Below, in pieces: positions 11,470-22,207 of a DNA stretch of 64,000 nucleotides. Positions within the stretch are counted from its first letter, which is position 1. Each line of letters begins with the position of its first letter. The DNA is from Ophiobolus disseminans (lineage: Eukaryota > Ascomycota > Dothideomycetes > Pleosporales > Phaeosphaeriaceae): the NCBI GenBank assembly GCA_010093685.1, contig MU006225.1:1191575-1255574 (forward strand). The letters run 5' to 3'. A program made the position numbers and the translations under genes. The notes beneath the pieces were generated by a model. That model did not search any database and had not been told where the DNA came from. It saw nothing but the letters and a program-made list of their open reading frames with translations.

Positions 11470-12212
11470 TCAAGCAATGTGCTTGGAGGTGTACATTCGA
11501 GGGCATGGCATAAGGTCGATCTACGTAGCGCTTTCACCGAGGGGAGAGGGTAATTGGGTGTTCAGATCGTTGTCATTGGACTGCTCCACAGCTGTACACG
11601 GTTTCGATGTTCGCAGAGTGGCGCATGGGCACGAACAGTTCATCTTCAGTGAGAGGTGTCAACACACGATGTTCAAGTTAGGATGGATACTCGGCCGTCT
11701 ATCCTAAAGTCATTGTTCTTCGGGCAATTCCGACCTTCACCGCTCTTGACGTGACGTAATTTTCCAATTAGTTAAGCCGATGCATGCCATGATAAGTCCA
11801 GGGTTAAAAAACATCTAGCAAACACTCGAGAAGTCCACTTCGCGCGAGAAAATTTCATTTCGAAGGGGTAATGACTTCGAGCAATCGTCGGGGTAATGAA
11901 AACATGTAGCGCGGTGCTGAAGTGGGTCCCATAGTCGGTCCCGGCCCGATGAAGAAAGAAGGCCCTGCGCAACTACCAAAGTTCGACAGACAATTCTCTG
12001 CGCTCTCTCGGTAAGTCGAAAAGGCCGGAAATAAAGATAACCCACCCTGTCTATCTACAGAGACTTTTTAGCATTTTGACGACTTTTACATACGTTAATG
12101 CAGTCGCCAGGCTTAGTCTTTTTCCAGTTTCGCGAGAGGCCCTCTGCGCACGCACTTTTGAACCAACGCGTCACGTAAGCTACACACGCCACTACCTTGT
12201 GGTCACCACGCG
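11470..12212. other. Intergenic, tandem plus-strand genes
   Basis: No supported gene. Short frames on both strands (11477-11707 plus, 11772-12045 minus) have no domain features. The segment before 12213 is the likely promoter and leader of the asparaginase gene. Confidence 0.5.
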
Positions 12213-14244
12213 ATGGACGATCCTTTCCTAGAACTACAGCTTCCGGAATCTCGAGTTCTGATTATCATCACAGGTATGGCCCCACTCAGAGAGCACCTTG
12301 TCGATGGCACGGAAAGACCAGTATCTGAGCCTCGGTACTAACATTTAACAGGAGGCACAATATGCATGCGAAAATCTGCAGACGGCCTAGTTCCCGCAAG
12401 AGGGTTCTTGAAGGCTGGCCTTGCGCCCAGACCTGTCTTCAATGATGGATCATATCCGGAGCCACTAGAGATCGTGACCGACGACAAAGGAACTCGGAAA
12501 GCCGTTCAAAGCCTGAGAACTCCTGCCAGCACATACGAACGCCGTGTGAGATACTGCGTGCTTGAGTTCGAGAAGCTACTCGATAGCAGTTCCATTGACG
12601 CAGCCGGCTGGGATCAGATTGCGAAGTCAGTCCAACGAAACTACCAACTATTCGATGGCTTCGTCATTCTCCATGGAACCGATTCACTGGCTTATACATC
12701 CTCCGCATTGAGCTTCATGTTTCACAATCTAGGCAAGCCAGTCATTCTCACAGGGTCACAAGCACCAATGATGGAGCTTCAAACCGATGCACAAGATAAC
12801 CTTTTAAATTCTCTCATCATAGCAGGCCATTTCATGATACCGGAAGTGTGTCTTTTCTTCAATGCCAAACTCTTCCGTGGGAACCGAGCGACCAAAGTAT
12901 CTGCCGAAGACTTTGATGCATTTGGCAGCCCAAATCTGCCGCCCCTCGCTACGGTATCGTCGACAAAGACCAATGTCCTATGGCATCGGGTCCACCGCTC
13001 AACGGACCTGAGCCCTTTCACAGTACAAACAAGCTTGGACACAGGACACGTTGCCTGTCTGCGGGTGTTCCCTGGTATCACACCGGCAATGCTGGACGCT
13101 GTACTACGATTGGAAGGTCTTAAGGGGCTTATCCTAGAGACGTTTGGAGCAGGCAACACTCCTGGTGGCCCCGACAGCGCGATGACCCGAATTCTGGCGG
13201 ATGCGGTCAAGAGAGGCATCGTCATAGTTAATGTGACACAGTGCCTAAGCGGCAGCGTGAGCGCCCTATACGCACCAGCAACCATTCTCGGCCGGGCCGG
13301 AGTTGTGTTTGGACAGGATTTGACCTCGGAAGCGGCGCTCACCAAACTTGCTTACCTGCTAGCTCTCCCGAATGCCTCTCCCGAAGAGGTTGCGAGGCGC
13401 ATGTCGCTGTCTATTCGCGGAGAGCTCACCGAAACAACAAGGACTCATTTTGAACACCCGTCACGAAGCGGTGTCTTGACTCCTGAATTGTCTAGCCTGA
13501 CAGCACTTGGGTATGCTATCCAAAAAGGCGACCTGCCAGGAACAAGGGATATTATTAGAGGAGAACCTCGCTGGCTGCTAAACGACGCAGATTATCAGCT
13601 AAACAGTCCAGTGGTAAGTGGCCATACATCTTCCTTATCAGATCGTCCAGTCAGCGATGCCAGACCTATCATTTCCCCTGCCGACCCCAGACAAACAAGA
13701 GAAGCTTTCATTGTGGCTGCACCATGACCCCGGATCAGCAAGCCGGTATCGGAAGCAGTTGTATTGCAAGCACTGCTCGCAATCTGAAAGAGTGCAACGC
13801 ACCGTACTCAGCAAAGATAAAGAAGCATGATGCCGTCGGCACAACGGCACAGAGCCAAACAGCGCTCAGCTCATTCCCAGCACAGCGGTAACACGGAGGT
13901 GTCGCTTATCTCTGAGCACAACAGCTGCAGACGGCGGTGGAGCAACGATTTTCCGAGTAATGATGCGAGATTGCGTTCATTGCTGACGGGCATAGCATCT
14001 TGCAGCAACCTCTCCCAATGTCGAGATCCTTCAGGATTTCCTGGCTCAAGGAGCCTCTGTCCACCTACGCAACCGGGCGGGCAACACGCCACTTTTCCTG
14101 GCTGCCAGCGCAGGATTGAAAGATCACGTACAGATTCTGCTCGATGCGGGCGCTCATCTTCACTCCGACGAAGTGAGTGCGGCAAAGCTGCACGTGTCCG
14201 AGGCCGACGGCAATACTGGGGTATGGGAGCTTGTAATTGGCTGA
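12213..14244 (+). CDS. Type I (cytosolic-type) L-asparaginase with C-terminal ankyrin repeats
   Basis: Converts L-asparagine to aspartate and ammonia. Exon 1 (12213-12273) plus a 78-nt intron reconstitutes the first catalytic motif, IIITGGTICM, with the nucleophilic Thr. Exon 2 carries the second site (FVILHGTDSLAYTSSALSFM) and the substrate-binding phrase ILTGSQAPM, then ETFGAGNTP. No signal peptide is present, so it is intracellular. The frame then leads into ankyrin repeats: joining NSPV (exon end 13613) in phase to HLAATSPNVEILQDFLAQGA (exon start 13996) rebuilds a perfect ankyrin start. A second repeat (NTPLFLAASAGLKDHVQILL) follows, and the end is VWELVIG. The asparaginase-ankyrin order matches the eukaryotic 60-kDa asparaginase/lysophospholipase (ASPG) family. 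The implied 382-nt intron is unusually long for this genome; the catalytic part is certain, the last exon likely. Confidence 0.85.
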
Positions 14245-16016
14245 AAAGTAATCCGAAAGCATGCACGCTGAGTACCGCTGGGCTCAGTCGCTTTGATGGC
14301 TGCAGCCAGGAACGTGTTTTTGTGCGATTTGATTGACGCATGGCGCGTCAGGATGTCGCCATCTTCGGTCCAGGGTCCGGTGATGCACCGCGATCAGCCC
14401 GAGGTGCATATCCAACGTCGCAGATGGGCTTTTGAATCATAGCATTTACGCGACGTTACTCTGTGGCTGGATGGCGCTGTTATCAAGGTGCTGCTTATGA
14501 CCTCGTTTCCAAGACGGGACATTCGGAGAAGTGGTCCTCTGCCAATCAGAACAATCTTGCTCAATCGCGAGCACCCACAGCGCAATTGAAGATGCGTAGT
14601 CGAGAATTTTCAACCGCGCTAAGCTGTAGCAAGCGGGCGCTTGTCTTGCAGTTACTAAAAGAAACCCTCGTGCCAAGCTCTAACACCACTCCTCCTTGCA
14701 CACATCTTACCGTACCCGAAGCACGTTCTTTTCACCGGTGACCACGGCGATGCATTACAACAAGCAGCCCGACAACGTGCACAATGCCAACGCTGATACC
14801 GGCTGCACTTCCGCCGTCCTCGAGACCGGCATAAACCTCCGTACCTGGATCTAGTGTTCCCCGCAGTCCCGCCTCCCCCCTTTCATCGCCTTTGCATCAC
14901 AAGAGCCTTGGAAGAATCTGATGATGTGGAGCACTAGGCTAGCCTACCAAGATCCCCTGCTCTCTGCAAATACAGATAGCGCACATTGCTTAGTTGGATA
15001 GCTCGCCTGCTTGGTGCCTCTTGAAGATGCGGCAGCTGGGCGTCTTGCTATCTTTCGCACGGCGGAACCACGAACCAGAAATTGATATAGTGATCCATTA
15101 CGGGGCATATTGCGCTGACTTATGTACTAATCGCCGCCTCATGGTCCCGGTCAGGTGCTCATGGAAGCAAAGGTTGGCATGCGCAACGCCTGCTATTCGT
15201 TCCTATAAGTCGCTATTAGGTAATTCTCCCCAGCAGCGCAAATGACGAGACATAACCTGGCCGAAAATGTCACACAGAAAACGGCGTGGATTTTGTTTCT
15301 CCTGACATCTCCGCTGCCGCGTCATAAACATGAAATTGAGGGTTGCTGCTGCACACATCGTGAATGCACTGAAGGGGAACCGACCGATCCACCACAACAA
15401 CATCACAGAGTCTCACCAGTACCCACATACTCCTACCCTGCACCTCCCCAAGCAGCCGTGATTACATAAAGCCCAACAGACTTTCTGCCAGCGAAGCTCG
15501 TACAAACCCTGCAGCAATATTAAGGGTCTGCGCTCAACACCGACGGCAAGAGGAAGCCGTCACGTTCTGTAGTGCACTCTCACGTCACAGCCTCTGCCAG
15601 CCGCCTCACCCTGCATATCGCACATCACGTGTTCTGCCTCGAGCCGCGCTATCAGGCACTGGACATCAAATCTCTTTGTGCGCTGCGAACACGTTATTAC
15701 CTGGGCGCCGAATTGCGGCAATCCTTACACCGAATTCCGTCAGCGAACCAAAACGCCTCTACCCAAGTACCGTCACACCCAGGCTCACACCACCGTTATC
15801 TGCTATCGCACGCCTGTCTACCACTGAGCTGCAAACCTAGCCGATTCCCAGAACAACGGATCCGCGGTGTCCAGGCTTATTTGCGCCTGTATATCAACAT
15901 CCTTCGCTCCTACCTTCACTCACCACTGGATGCGCGGCTCTCACCAAAATATATAGAGGTTGCGAATTTCCCGGATCTATCCTTCCTCCATCACTCAAAT
16001 CGATACGCTAGACCGA
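14245..16016. other. Gene-poor 1.8-kb interval
   Basis: I see no supported gene. Frames such as 15572-16195 (plus) are His/Ser/Leu-rich translations without domains and overlap the true start of the NmrA-like gene. An in-frame alternative extension of the asparaginase to about 14434 after a possible intron is conceivable but does not look like ankyrin sequence. Confidence 0.5.
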
Positions 16017-17205
16017 ATGCAACGAACGGTCGTCACAATCAACAGCAATGGACGACAGTCGTCGAGCTTTATTCGAGTGGCTGCCGCATTGGGCTGGCAG
16101 GTGCGCGCCCAGATGAGGGACCTCAACGGCATAGTCGCGCAGGAACTTTCGGAGCTGGAAAACGTCACCGTCTACATTGGGCGCCTGGAAGATAAGAAGT
16201 TTATCGACGATCTGTTCAAGAGCGCACATTGCGCATTCATCAATACAACACATTGGGGTGACGAGGTTGCCATTGGTCGATCATTAGCCGATGCCGCAAA
16301 GAGAGCCGGAATACAGCACTACATCTACTCGAGCATGCCCGACCATTCCGTCTTCGGCCACGGCCTGCGGGCACTGCGAATGTGGTCGCCAAAATTTACA
16401 GTTGAGAACTACATCCGCCAAATTGGCCTGCAAGCAACTTTCGTGTACTGCGGCATCTATCACAATAATTTCACCAGCCTGGACTTCCCGCTATTCCGCA
16501 TGGAGCTGCAGCACGACGGAAGTTTTGTATGGCAGGCACCATTTCATCCCGACATGGCGCTGCCGTGGCTAGACTCGGAGCATGACATAGGGCCAGCAAT
16601 CTTCCAACTATTTAAGGAAGGCCCACGGAAGTGGAACGGCAAGCGGTAAGCGCATCCTACCTTTGCACATCAGTCTCCACACCAGGCCACCACGCCCCGC
16701 ATCGGTTTGATCTGGTGGCTTGTTTCGTCATTTCTTGTTTGAACATGCCACCGCTACCTAGATTCTTTTACGTCTGCTGCCATGCAGAGAATTTGCTGCC
16801 CCCGTGGCGCTTGAATTACGTACTGACTGACGTAGTGTACCTCTGGCTTTTGAGTCAATGAGTCCTAAGGAAGTCTGCAGAGCATTCAGCAATGGCCTCC
16901 AGCGCCCAGTCAGATACAAGCGAGGCCCCATAGTGATCAACGTGCCCACTCCGGCTGGGTATCGTGAGCACTTGTCTGCGCTGGCGTACACGCTCGGCGA
17001 AAAGGGAGCGCCATACTTTGGACCAGATCTCGAGCCCGAGGTACCCAGCACGTCACTCGAGCTGTGGGAGGGCAACCGATCCATGGAGGAGTACGCCCAG
17101 GAAGTGTTCCCCGTGGAAGAGGCCGCCAACGGTCTGACATGGATGCAAGAGGTAGAGACACCACGGCGCCCGGTCGAAATCGATTTTGAACAAGTCAATT
17201 GCTGA
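16017..17205 (+). CDS. NmrA-like NAD(P)-binding protein
   Basis: An atypical short-chain dehydrogenase of the NmrA/HSCARG group. These proteins bind NAD(P) without the usual catalytic triad and often act as redox or nitrogen-status sensors. The start at 16017 gives MQRTVVTINSNGRQSSSFIR, aligned with the Rossmann Gly-rich loop (the usual ATG is an in-frame extension at 15960). Next come VRAQMRD, AHCAFINTTHWGDEVAIG and the conserved AGIQHYIYSSMPD. An inferred 190-nt intron (16646-16835) restores the phrase VPLAFESMSPKEVCRAFS, typical of the family's C-terminal half, followed by RPVRYKRGPIVINVPTPAGY. It ends at 17205. The family is well supported; the partner and pathway are not visible. Confidence 0.82.
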
Positions 17206-17917
17206 CTGATGGGCTTCTTCCGACAGGGCGAGATTTTTAACCCTTGCAACGGGGTCCTCCATCTGGCCGAGCAATTGAACCAGGCGCGGCTTTGAGCGAT
17301 CTGGGTCAATCCTTTATTTCCATCGGCGGCGGCGGCGACGGCGGCATTCGGCATCCGGCATCCTCTCATGTCGGTCCACAACGCGCATGGGGCGAGAGGA
17401 GCGGTGTATGCATGGCATACGGTATGCTCTACGAAACGGCTACCTCGGAGTTTCTTTCCGCCTATCATACGACCCACAAACTACGTGAATGCTACTTTAA
17501 AGCGTGGTGTTTGGGCTGCGTTTTTCAGCATGGGCAGGATGCATTGTGGAGTACCTTGGATTGGACGATCTGCATAGCATGGAAAAAGTTCTGTTTCATT
17601 TTTGATTTTTAGTGAAGAAGTCTCTACTCAGGTCTTCTTGTTTGGAAGTACATAGTCGATCATCTCATGGCTGGCTCGACGAGCGGAGCAGTTGGCAATG
17701 GTGCGCCATACTACGGCATATAGTACGTGCAATGAATGTAATACGTTAGAATTTAGGACTACCCATGGCTTGATGGGAAGTGATGTGGTTATGGAGCTGG
17801 GATGTTGTTGGTGACTGCTGTGGACCTCTGATGCGACCTGTGACGGCGAGGCTTACATAATCTCAAACGATTTTCTGGAGCTTCGACCTTCCACCACCAC
17901 GACAACTCACAGCGCCA
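17206..17917. other. Intergenic, upstream of bL19m
   Basis: No gene supported. Short plus-strand frames at 17244-17612 have no features. A CT-rich leader precedes 17918. Confidence 0.5.
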
Positions 17918-18864
17918 ATGTCAACCGCCATATCCTGCACGCGGGCCGCTGTGCCTCGTGTCACATCAAGCGTCGCAAGATGCAGAAGACACGCGAGTAC
18001 CGAGATTGTCCAGTCCTCGACCGCACCGTCACCCAGGCGAATCAGCGAGGCGCTCGGTGTCAGGATGCATCGGATGCTCTACCCTGAACACTACGAGAAG
18101 AAAGACGAGGTCAATTGGAAAGCACGAGGAGATGTGATTCCCGCGCCTACACGGCGTGTGAGGGTGAAGAAGACGGACAAGAAGTGGGCGCCCGTCATAG
18201 CAATGGACGGCGTGCAAAAGAGCCTGAGTACGTCCACCCAGGCATTGACGCCCTGAAACCGCCGCAATTACATACCACCTTACCTACAGGCACTAACAAC
18301 GCCCCAGGCAAACGCTTCGGCATCCCCATCTTCGCCCCAACCACGCCCAACATCAAGAAAACCTGCCCACACCCCCTCGCAGCCGTAACATCCTCGCAAA
18401 CCACCCTCCTCGACCCCACCGGCGCACGCACCCGCCTCTTCGCAAAAGACAACCCCGAATGCGCACGTGTCGGCGATATCATCCTTGTGCGCCAACGCAC
18501 GGGCGACCCCTTCGCGGGCGTGTGCATCAACATCCGGCGCCGGGGCGTGGACACCGCGATACTTCTGCGCGGACAGCTGACGCGCGTGGGCGTGGAGATG
18601 TGGTATAAGATCTACAGCCCGCTGGTGGAGGGCATCGAGGTTGTGCAGCGCGCGGCGAAGCGGGCGAGACGTGCGCGCTTGACGTATATGCGCACTGTCA
18701 AGCATGATCGGGGTAGTGTGGAGAATGTAGTCCGCTTGTATTTGAGGCAGAAGGCGGCGCTGGGGACGACGGAGGGTGGGCCCAAGAAGAAAGGGAGTGC
18801 GGCTGCGGCGGCGATGGCAGGGGGTGGGAAGAAGGGGAAAGGAAGGGGAAAGGGGAGGAGGTGA
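17918..18864 (+). CDS. IMG1: Mitochondrial large-subunit ribosomal protein bL19m
   Basis: A structural protein of the mitochondrial 54S subunit. Exon 1 (17918-18227) encodes an Arg/Ser-rich N-terminus (MSTAISCTRAAVPRVTSSVA), fitting a mitochondrial presequence, and a charged linker. A 62-nt intron (18228-18289) joins in phase to STNNAPGKRFG. The bL19 core is unmistakable: ARVGDIILVRQRTGDPFAGV, INIRRRGVDTAILLRG, GVEMWYKIYSPLVEGIEVV. The C-terminal tail is Gly/Lys-rich, which is usual in fungal versions. The frame is intact and well conserved, as expected for a housekeeping gene. Confidence 0.92.
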
Positions 18865-19172
18865 ATATCTTAAGGGGGTGGTGGGAAGGGAGTGTATATA
18901 TGGCATGGCATGGTGTGTTGGAGATATGGCATACTGTACAGTTATGTACAAACAAATGGACGAAATACAGACAAGATGCTCTGCACTGGAAGTCTCTTGA
19001 ATGGCTTCCTGTGTCGATGGCATGATGAGCAGATTCGAAATGAAACATAGTATCAAAAGGTATATCCCCTCCCCAAACACCATCTTCCTACCTCCAAGTT
19101 AACACTCCTCAGACTCGTTCCCTCGTGCCTTCACGTCCTCCACATACACTTCCCTCCCCTCCAACCTCCTCT
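18865..19172. other. Convergent 3' ends of bL19m and PMP3
   Basis: Short intergenic spacer between two converging genes. It must contain both 3' UTRs. No conspicuous element is seen. Confidence 0.4.
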
Positions 19173-19778
19173 TCACTGCACAGTCCCATACCCTTGCTGT
19201 CCACCCACCGCATACCCCTGTTGCGCAGGTCCATACTCCTCTTGCACCGGTTCCTCCACAACAACCCCCCTCCCCGTCCCTCCACTCTGCACCCTCTCAC
19301 TAAACACCCCCGGCGCTCTCCCCACACTAATTATCCCCCGCCGCACCTCGTCGCGCCGCTTGTAGAAGACGTATTCTGAACATGTTGTTAGTACACTTGC
19401 TTGGATAGGAGGAGAGCGATGTAAAACGTAGGGGAGGGGAAGCGAGGAGGGGAAGAGAGGAGGGGAAGAGAGGAGGGGAAGAGAGGAGGGGAAGAGAGGA
19501 GGGGAAGAGAGGAGGGGAAGAGGAAGGAAGGAAGGGGAGGATAGAGAGGAGAGGGGAGGAGCTGCGTACCGATGTAGAAGGCGTGGATGTGGCCTGGGAA
19601 GAATCCAAGGATCGTGAGGAGAAGGTTGATGAGCAGGTCGGGGCCAATGCCTGCGGTGAGGAACACGCCGATTGGGGGGACTGGTGGAGGAGGTTAGTTT
19701 GGGAGAGGGGACGGAGGAGAAGGGGGAGAGGGGGGATGGGGACGTACATATCAGTGTGAGTATGATGAGGAGGATCAT
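19173..19778 (-). CDS. PMP3: Pmp3-family small membrane proteolipid with extended hydrophilic tail
   Basis: Plasma-membrane proteolipid (UPF0057/Pmp3) that in yeast modulates membrane potential and salt tolerance. Three exons: 19778-19748 (MILLIILTLI), 19680-19570 and 19375-19173, joined in phase. Exon 2 encodes the two-helix signature FPPIGVFLTAGIGPDLLINL followed by LLTILGFFPGHIHAFYI; the junction with exon 3 gives EYVFYKRR. The core is about 55 residues; the remaining 60 or so are a hydrophilic Gly/Gln-rich tail ending GYAVGGQQGYGTVQ, a tail that many filamentous fungi add to this family. Intron 2 (19376-19569, 194 nt) is enlarged by a tandem repeat, described separately. Confidence 0.9.
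   Translation of the reverse strand: MILLIILTLICTSPSPLSPFSSVPSPKLTSSTSPPNRRVPHRRHWPRPAHQPSPHDPWILPRPHPRLLHRYAAPPLSSLSSPSFLPLPLLSSPPLFPSSLPLLSSPPLFPSSLPLPYVLHRSPPIQASVLTTCSEYVFYKRRDEVRRGIISVGRAPGVFSERVQSGGTGRGVVVEEPVQEEYGPAQQGYAVGGQQGYGTVQ
19445..19522. repeat. 13-bp minisatellite, six perfect copies, inside PMP3 intron 2
   Basis: The unit aggaggggaagag is repeated six times without mismatch, flanked by imperfect purine-rich copies up to about 19560. On the coding strand of PMP3 it is a CT-rich tract within the second intron, between the donor at 19569 and the acceptor at 19376. The strict strand asymmetry (all purine on plus) is typical of slippage-prone or triplex-prone DNA. Confidence 0.95.
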
Positions 19779-20477
19779 TTTGGGTATGTGCGTGTGTGGT
19801 ATTTCGATCGTGGTTTGATGTTTAATTGATGTTAAGCGTTGAGCTTTGATGCAGTATGTTCTTGGTTGTGGTTGCGGTGTCGTGGAGTTATGTGGTTGTA
19901 GTGTGTTTCGAAGTATTGATCGTGGTTGGTGCCTACCGTAGGTTATTTGGTTCTCGCAGTCACAGTCGCACAACAATGGAATGTATTATTCGTTTACCCC
20001 TACAAACTCAACAGGTTCCGGCGCTCTTATATCCATGTTTTCTCAATTGCGACCGGGGTCTTTCGGCGCGAACTCATTTCCTCACGCGATGGCATGCTTT
20101 GTCGCGATTGATGTGGCGCATGCGCCACTGGGCACTGATTGCGCGTGGTGTCATCGGACCACCTGCAGCTCACTTCAGCAAGACCGAGCGTGTCTAGCAA
20201 CATTGACAACTCTGGAAACTACCACGCTCTGATGAAAGCTTTTCACGATCAAATCGCGCTATGTAGAAAAATCAAGCAAGTCTATTCGATGCCAAGCAGC
20301 TCTCCGCTCTCTTCTACCTAAGTATATAAAGCCATCCCGCGGATACAAATAAATCAAAAACAGCAAAACATGTATGTGCAACAAAACAGAATGACAAAGC
20401 CGCGCTCTACTCAACAATTCTCGAACATCCACCCACCATCTTCTCGAGCAAGGAATTCCGCCTTCCAGCCTCACAGC
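19779..20477. other. Intergenic between PMP3 and the cysteine-rich secreted protein gene
   Basis: Contains the PMP3 promoter (right of 19779). A clear TATA-like string (tatataaa, 20333-20340, plus orientation) has no plus-strand gene downstream. No other feature is seen. Confidence 0.45.
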
Positions 20478-21143
20478 TCAAGTCTTGAACACTGAATCGT
20501 CTTTGCAACCCTTGCCATTGTTGACGCAGAGGGAAAGGCACTTGCTCTTCAAGCTGAACGAGTTCCACTTGGCGGAAGTGCCAGCCTGAGTGCACTGCTT
20601 GAAAGCTACGTTTCCCCGATCGTCAGCCCACCCGCAGAAGAAATGGAGTCATAGAACATGAGACTTACCAGTGTCTACAGCATCCGCCAGGTCCCCGTTG
20701 GTAAGGTCCTTGGCCTCCTTTGTCCACTTCACACAGCAGTATTTCTCCGTCTGCCCCTTGATGCAGTACTGTCGGGCATCGCTCGGTTGTGTTCGCTCCC
20801 TGTAGCCGTAAAGCTGGTTCACCAACTCTTGACACAGCTCGGTGGGTCCGCCGTTCTTGTCGTCGCAGTTAGGTGTCTTGTCCACGTGGCAGTACTTTTC
20901 CTTCTTCGGGCCAAACCACTGGCGTCGCTCGAGCTCGTCTTCGTCTTCATCTTCAATGTTGTCGTCTCGACGGGAGACGTGGGGGTCTCCGGCTCCGTAG
21001 ACAATGACGCTGTGTCCGTTCTCGAGCTTCTGGCTGGAGATTGGAGTCAATCCATCTACGGGAGCTGGTCCGGGAAGAGAAGAGGCTATGGAGGTGGTGG
21101 CCATGAGGCCGGCAACAAGAAGGGCAATGGATTGGATATACAT
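20478..21143 (-). CDS. Small secreted cysteine-rich protein (effector candidate)
   Basis: Unknown family. The start at 21143 gives a signal peptide (MYIQSIALLVAGLMATTSIA), then a roughly 60-residue acidic propeptide-like region with DEDEDELERR, whose dibasic end is a plausible Kex2 cleavage site. The mature part, about 120 residues, is hydrophilic with ten cysteines, including EKYC, PNC, ELC, QYC, KYCC and, in exon 2, KQC, SKC, SLC and KGC. A 60-odd-nt intron (about 20688-20620) joins DT to AFKQC in phase. The stop is at 20478-20480. Size, secretion signal, pro-region and even cysteine number are typical of fungal effectors or defence-like peptides, but no named fold is recognised. Confidence 0.8.
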
Positions 21144-21298
21144 TTTGAGTTGTTGGGGAGTTGGGATTGGATTTGATGAAGTATAGATTGCTGGGCTCAA
21201 GGAAGTGAGTGTAGAAAAGGTATGTTGTTTGGATGATTGGCAAGTTATGTGTGAGTTGTGATTGTGATGATGCTGATTCCTGGATAGATGCTGTGGTC

Positions 21299-21306
21299 TT
21301 ATATAC
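21299..21306 (-). promoter_or_regulatory. TATA box of the cysteine-rich secreted protein gene
   Basis: Read on the minus strand this is TATATAAG, lying about 155 bases upstream of the ATG at 21143. Position and sequence fit a core promoter; the transcription start is not determined. Confidence 0.4.
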
Positions 21307-22207
21307 CAGAGGCTCTCAGTACACGGCTCGATTTCGCAGCGCTTCCTTTGGCATATCTGCGAGCTCTTTCACCAACGCTCCGCTGTGCACATAGCCCCGA
21401 ACTCCATCTTGGACTCCATCGCGACGCTCACTTTGTCCCCGAGGTCGTGCTCACCCTTGCAAAGGAGCCTCGTCGTTTCGAATTTGCAAGTAGACAGGAG
21501 AACGAGGCGCTTGTCCCGAGACTTACAACATGGTCGATTGCCAGAATGAGCGAAGAATGAGCAGAAAATAGCATTTGAAGTTGATCAGCATGGGAGGTAT
21601 GAAGTTCTGAGCCAGGGCGTGACATGTTGTCGATGTTGTGAGGCTGTGCAATTGAAGTTTAAGCGACACTTCCCATTTTCCTATTTAGTCGATGTGTCAG
21701 ACTCAAAGTTTCAGCAAATTTCGTGGTACGACAAAATGGGTGGTAACATCTTAGTGGTATAGTTGCTTACTCCCCGAGATTGGGGCTGATTGGGCTATTT
21801 TACCGGTAAGATGTAGCAGAGCAACACTTCAAATTGCTAAAATGGCGATGTCGCTAGGACCTGCATCGTCCGCCTTAAGTCGAGAAAGATAGTAACATCC
21901 TGATGTTCTCTTGTCTTTCAATCACCGAAACAAAAATAGCAGTATGAGGAGCATCTTGCACAGTTGTTAGCTCGATGGATGGCTCGGTCTGCCTCGCCAG
22001 CGCCAAAGAGCAAAGTAGCTCAAATAGATGGAGAACAAGTTCGGATGGAATCAGTACTTAAGGACTGTTCACACCGCTGGATTATTCTTCAAACCAAAGT
22101 CCCACATCTTTTTACTTCTCAAAGTACATACTACTCCCCCTTTTACGCAAAGTCAAGTCTTCAAGGTCCATATCCTCGAGTCTTACTACCTCTTACTAGC
22201 TTTCATA
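21307..22207. promoter_or_regulatory. Divergent upstream region of two secreted-protein genes
   Basis: The cysteine-rich protein gene (minus) and the NucA-like gene (plus) are transcribed away from each other from this interval, so it can carry shared control of two secreted products. The segment 21660-21960 is AT-rich relative to its surroundings. No gene is supported. Confidence 0.45.

Noticed and set aside
12779..13345. A 188-codon minus-strand frame in the asparaginase exon
   Set aside because: Exact antisense shadow of the conserved catalytic exon.
15572..16195. A 207-codon plus-strand frame before the NmrA-like gene
   Set aside because: Overlaps the true start in another frame and has a His/Ser/Leu-rich sequence without domain features.
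18280..19083. A 267-codon minus-strand frame over bL19m
   Set aside because: Antisense to a highly conserved ribosomal protein gene; composition Pro/His/Arg-rich.
20333..20340. Good TATA-like element in plus orientation
   Set aside because: There is no plus-strand gene after it; the neighbouring gene is on the minus strand and ends at 20478. Kept only as a note.
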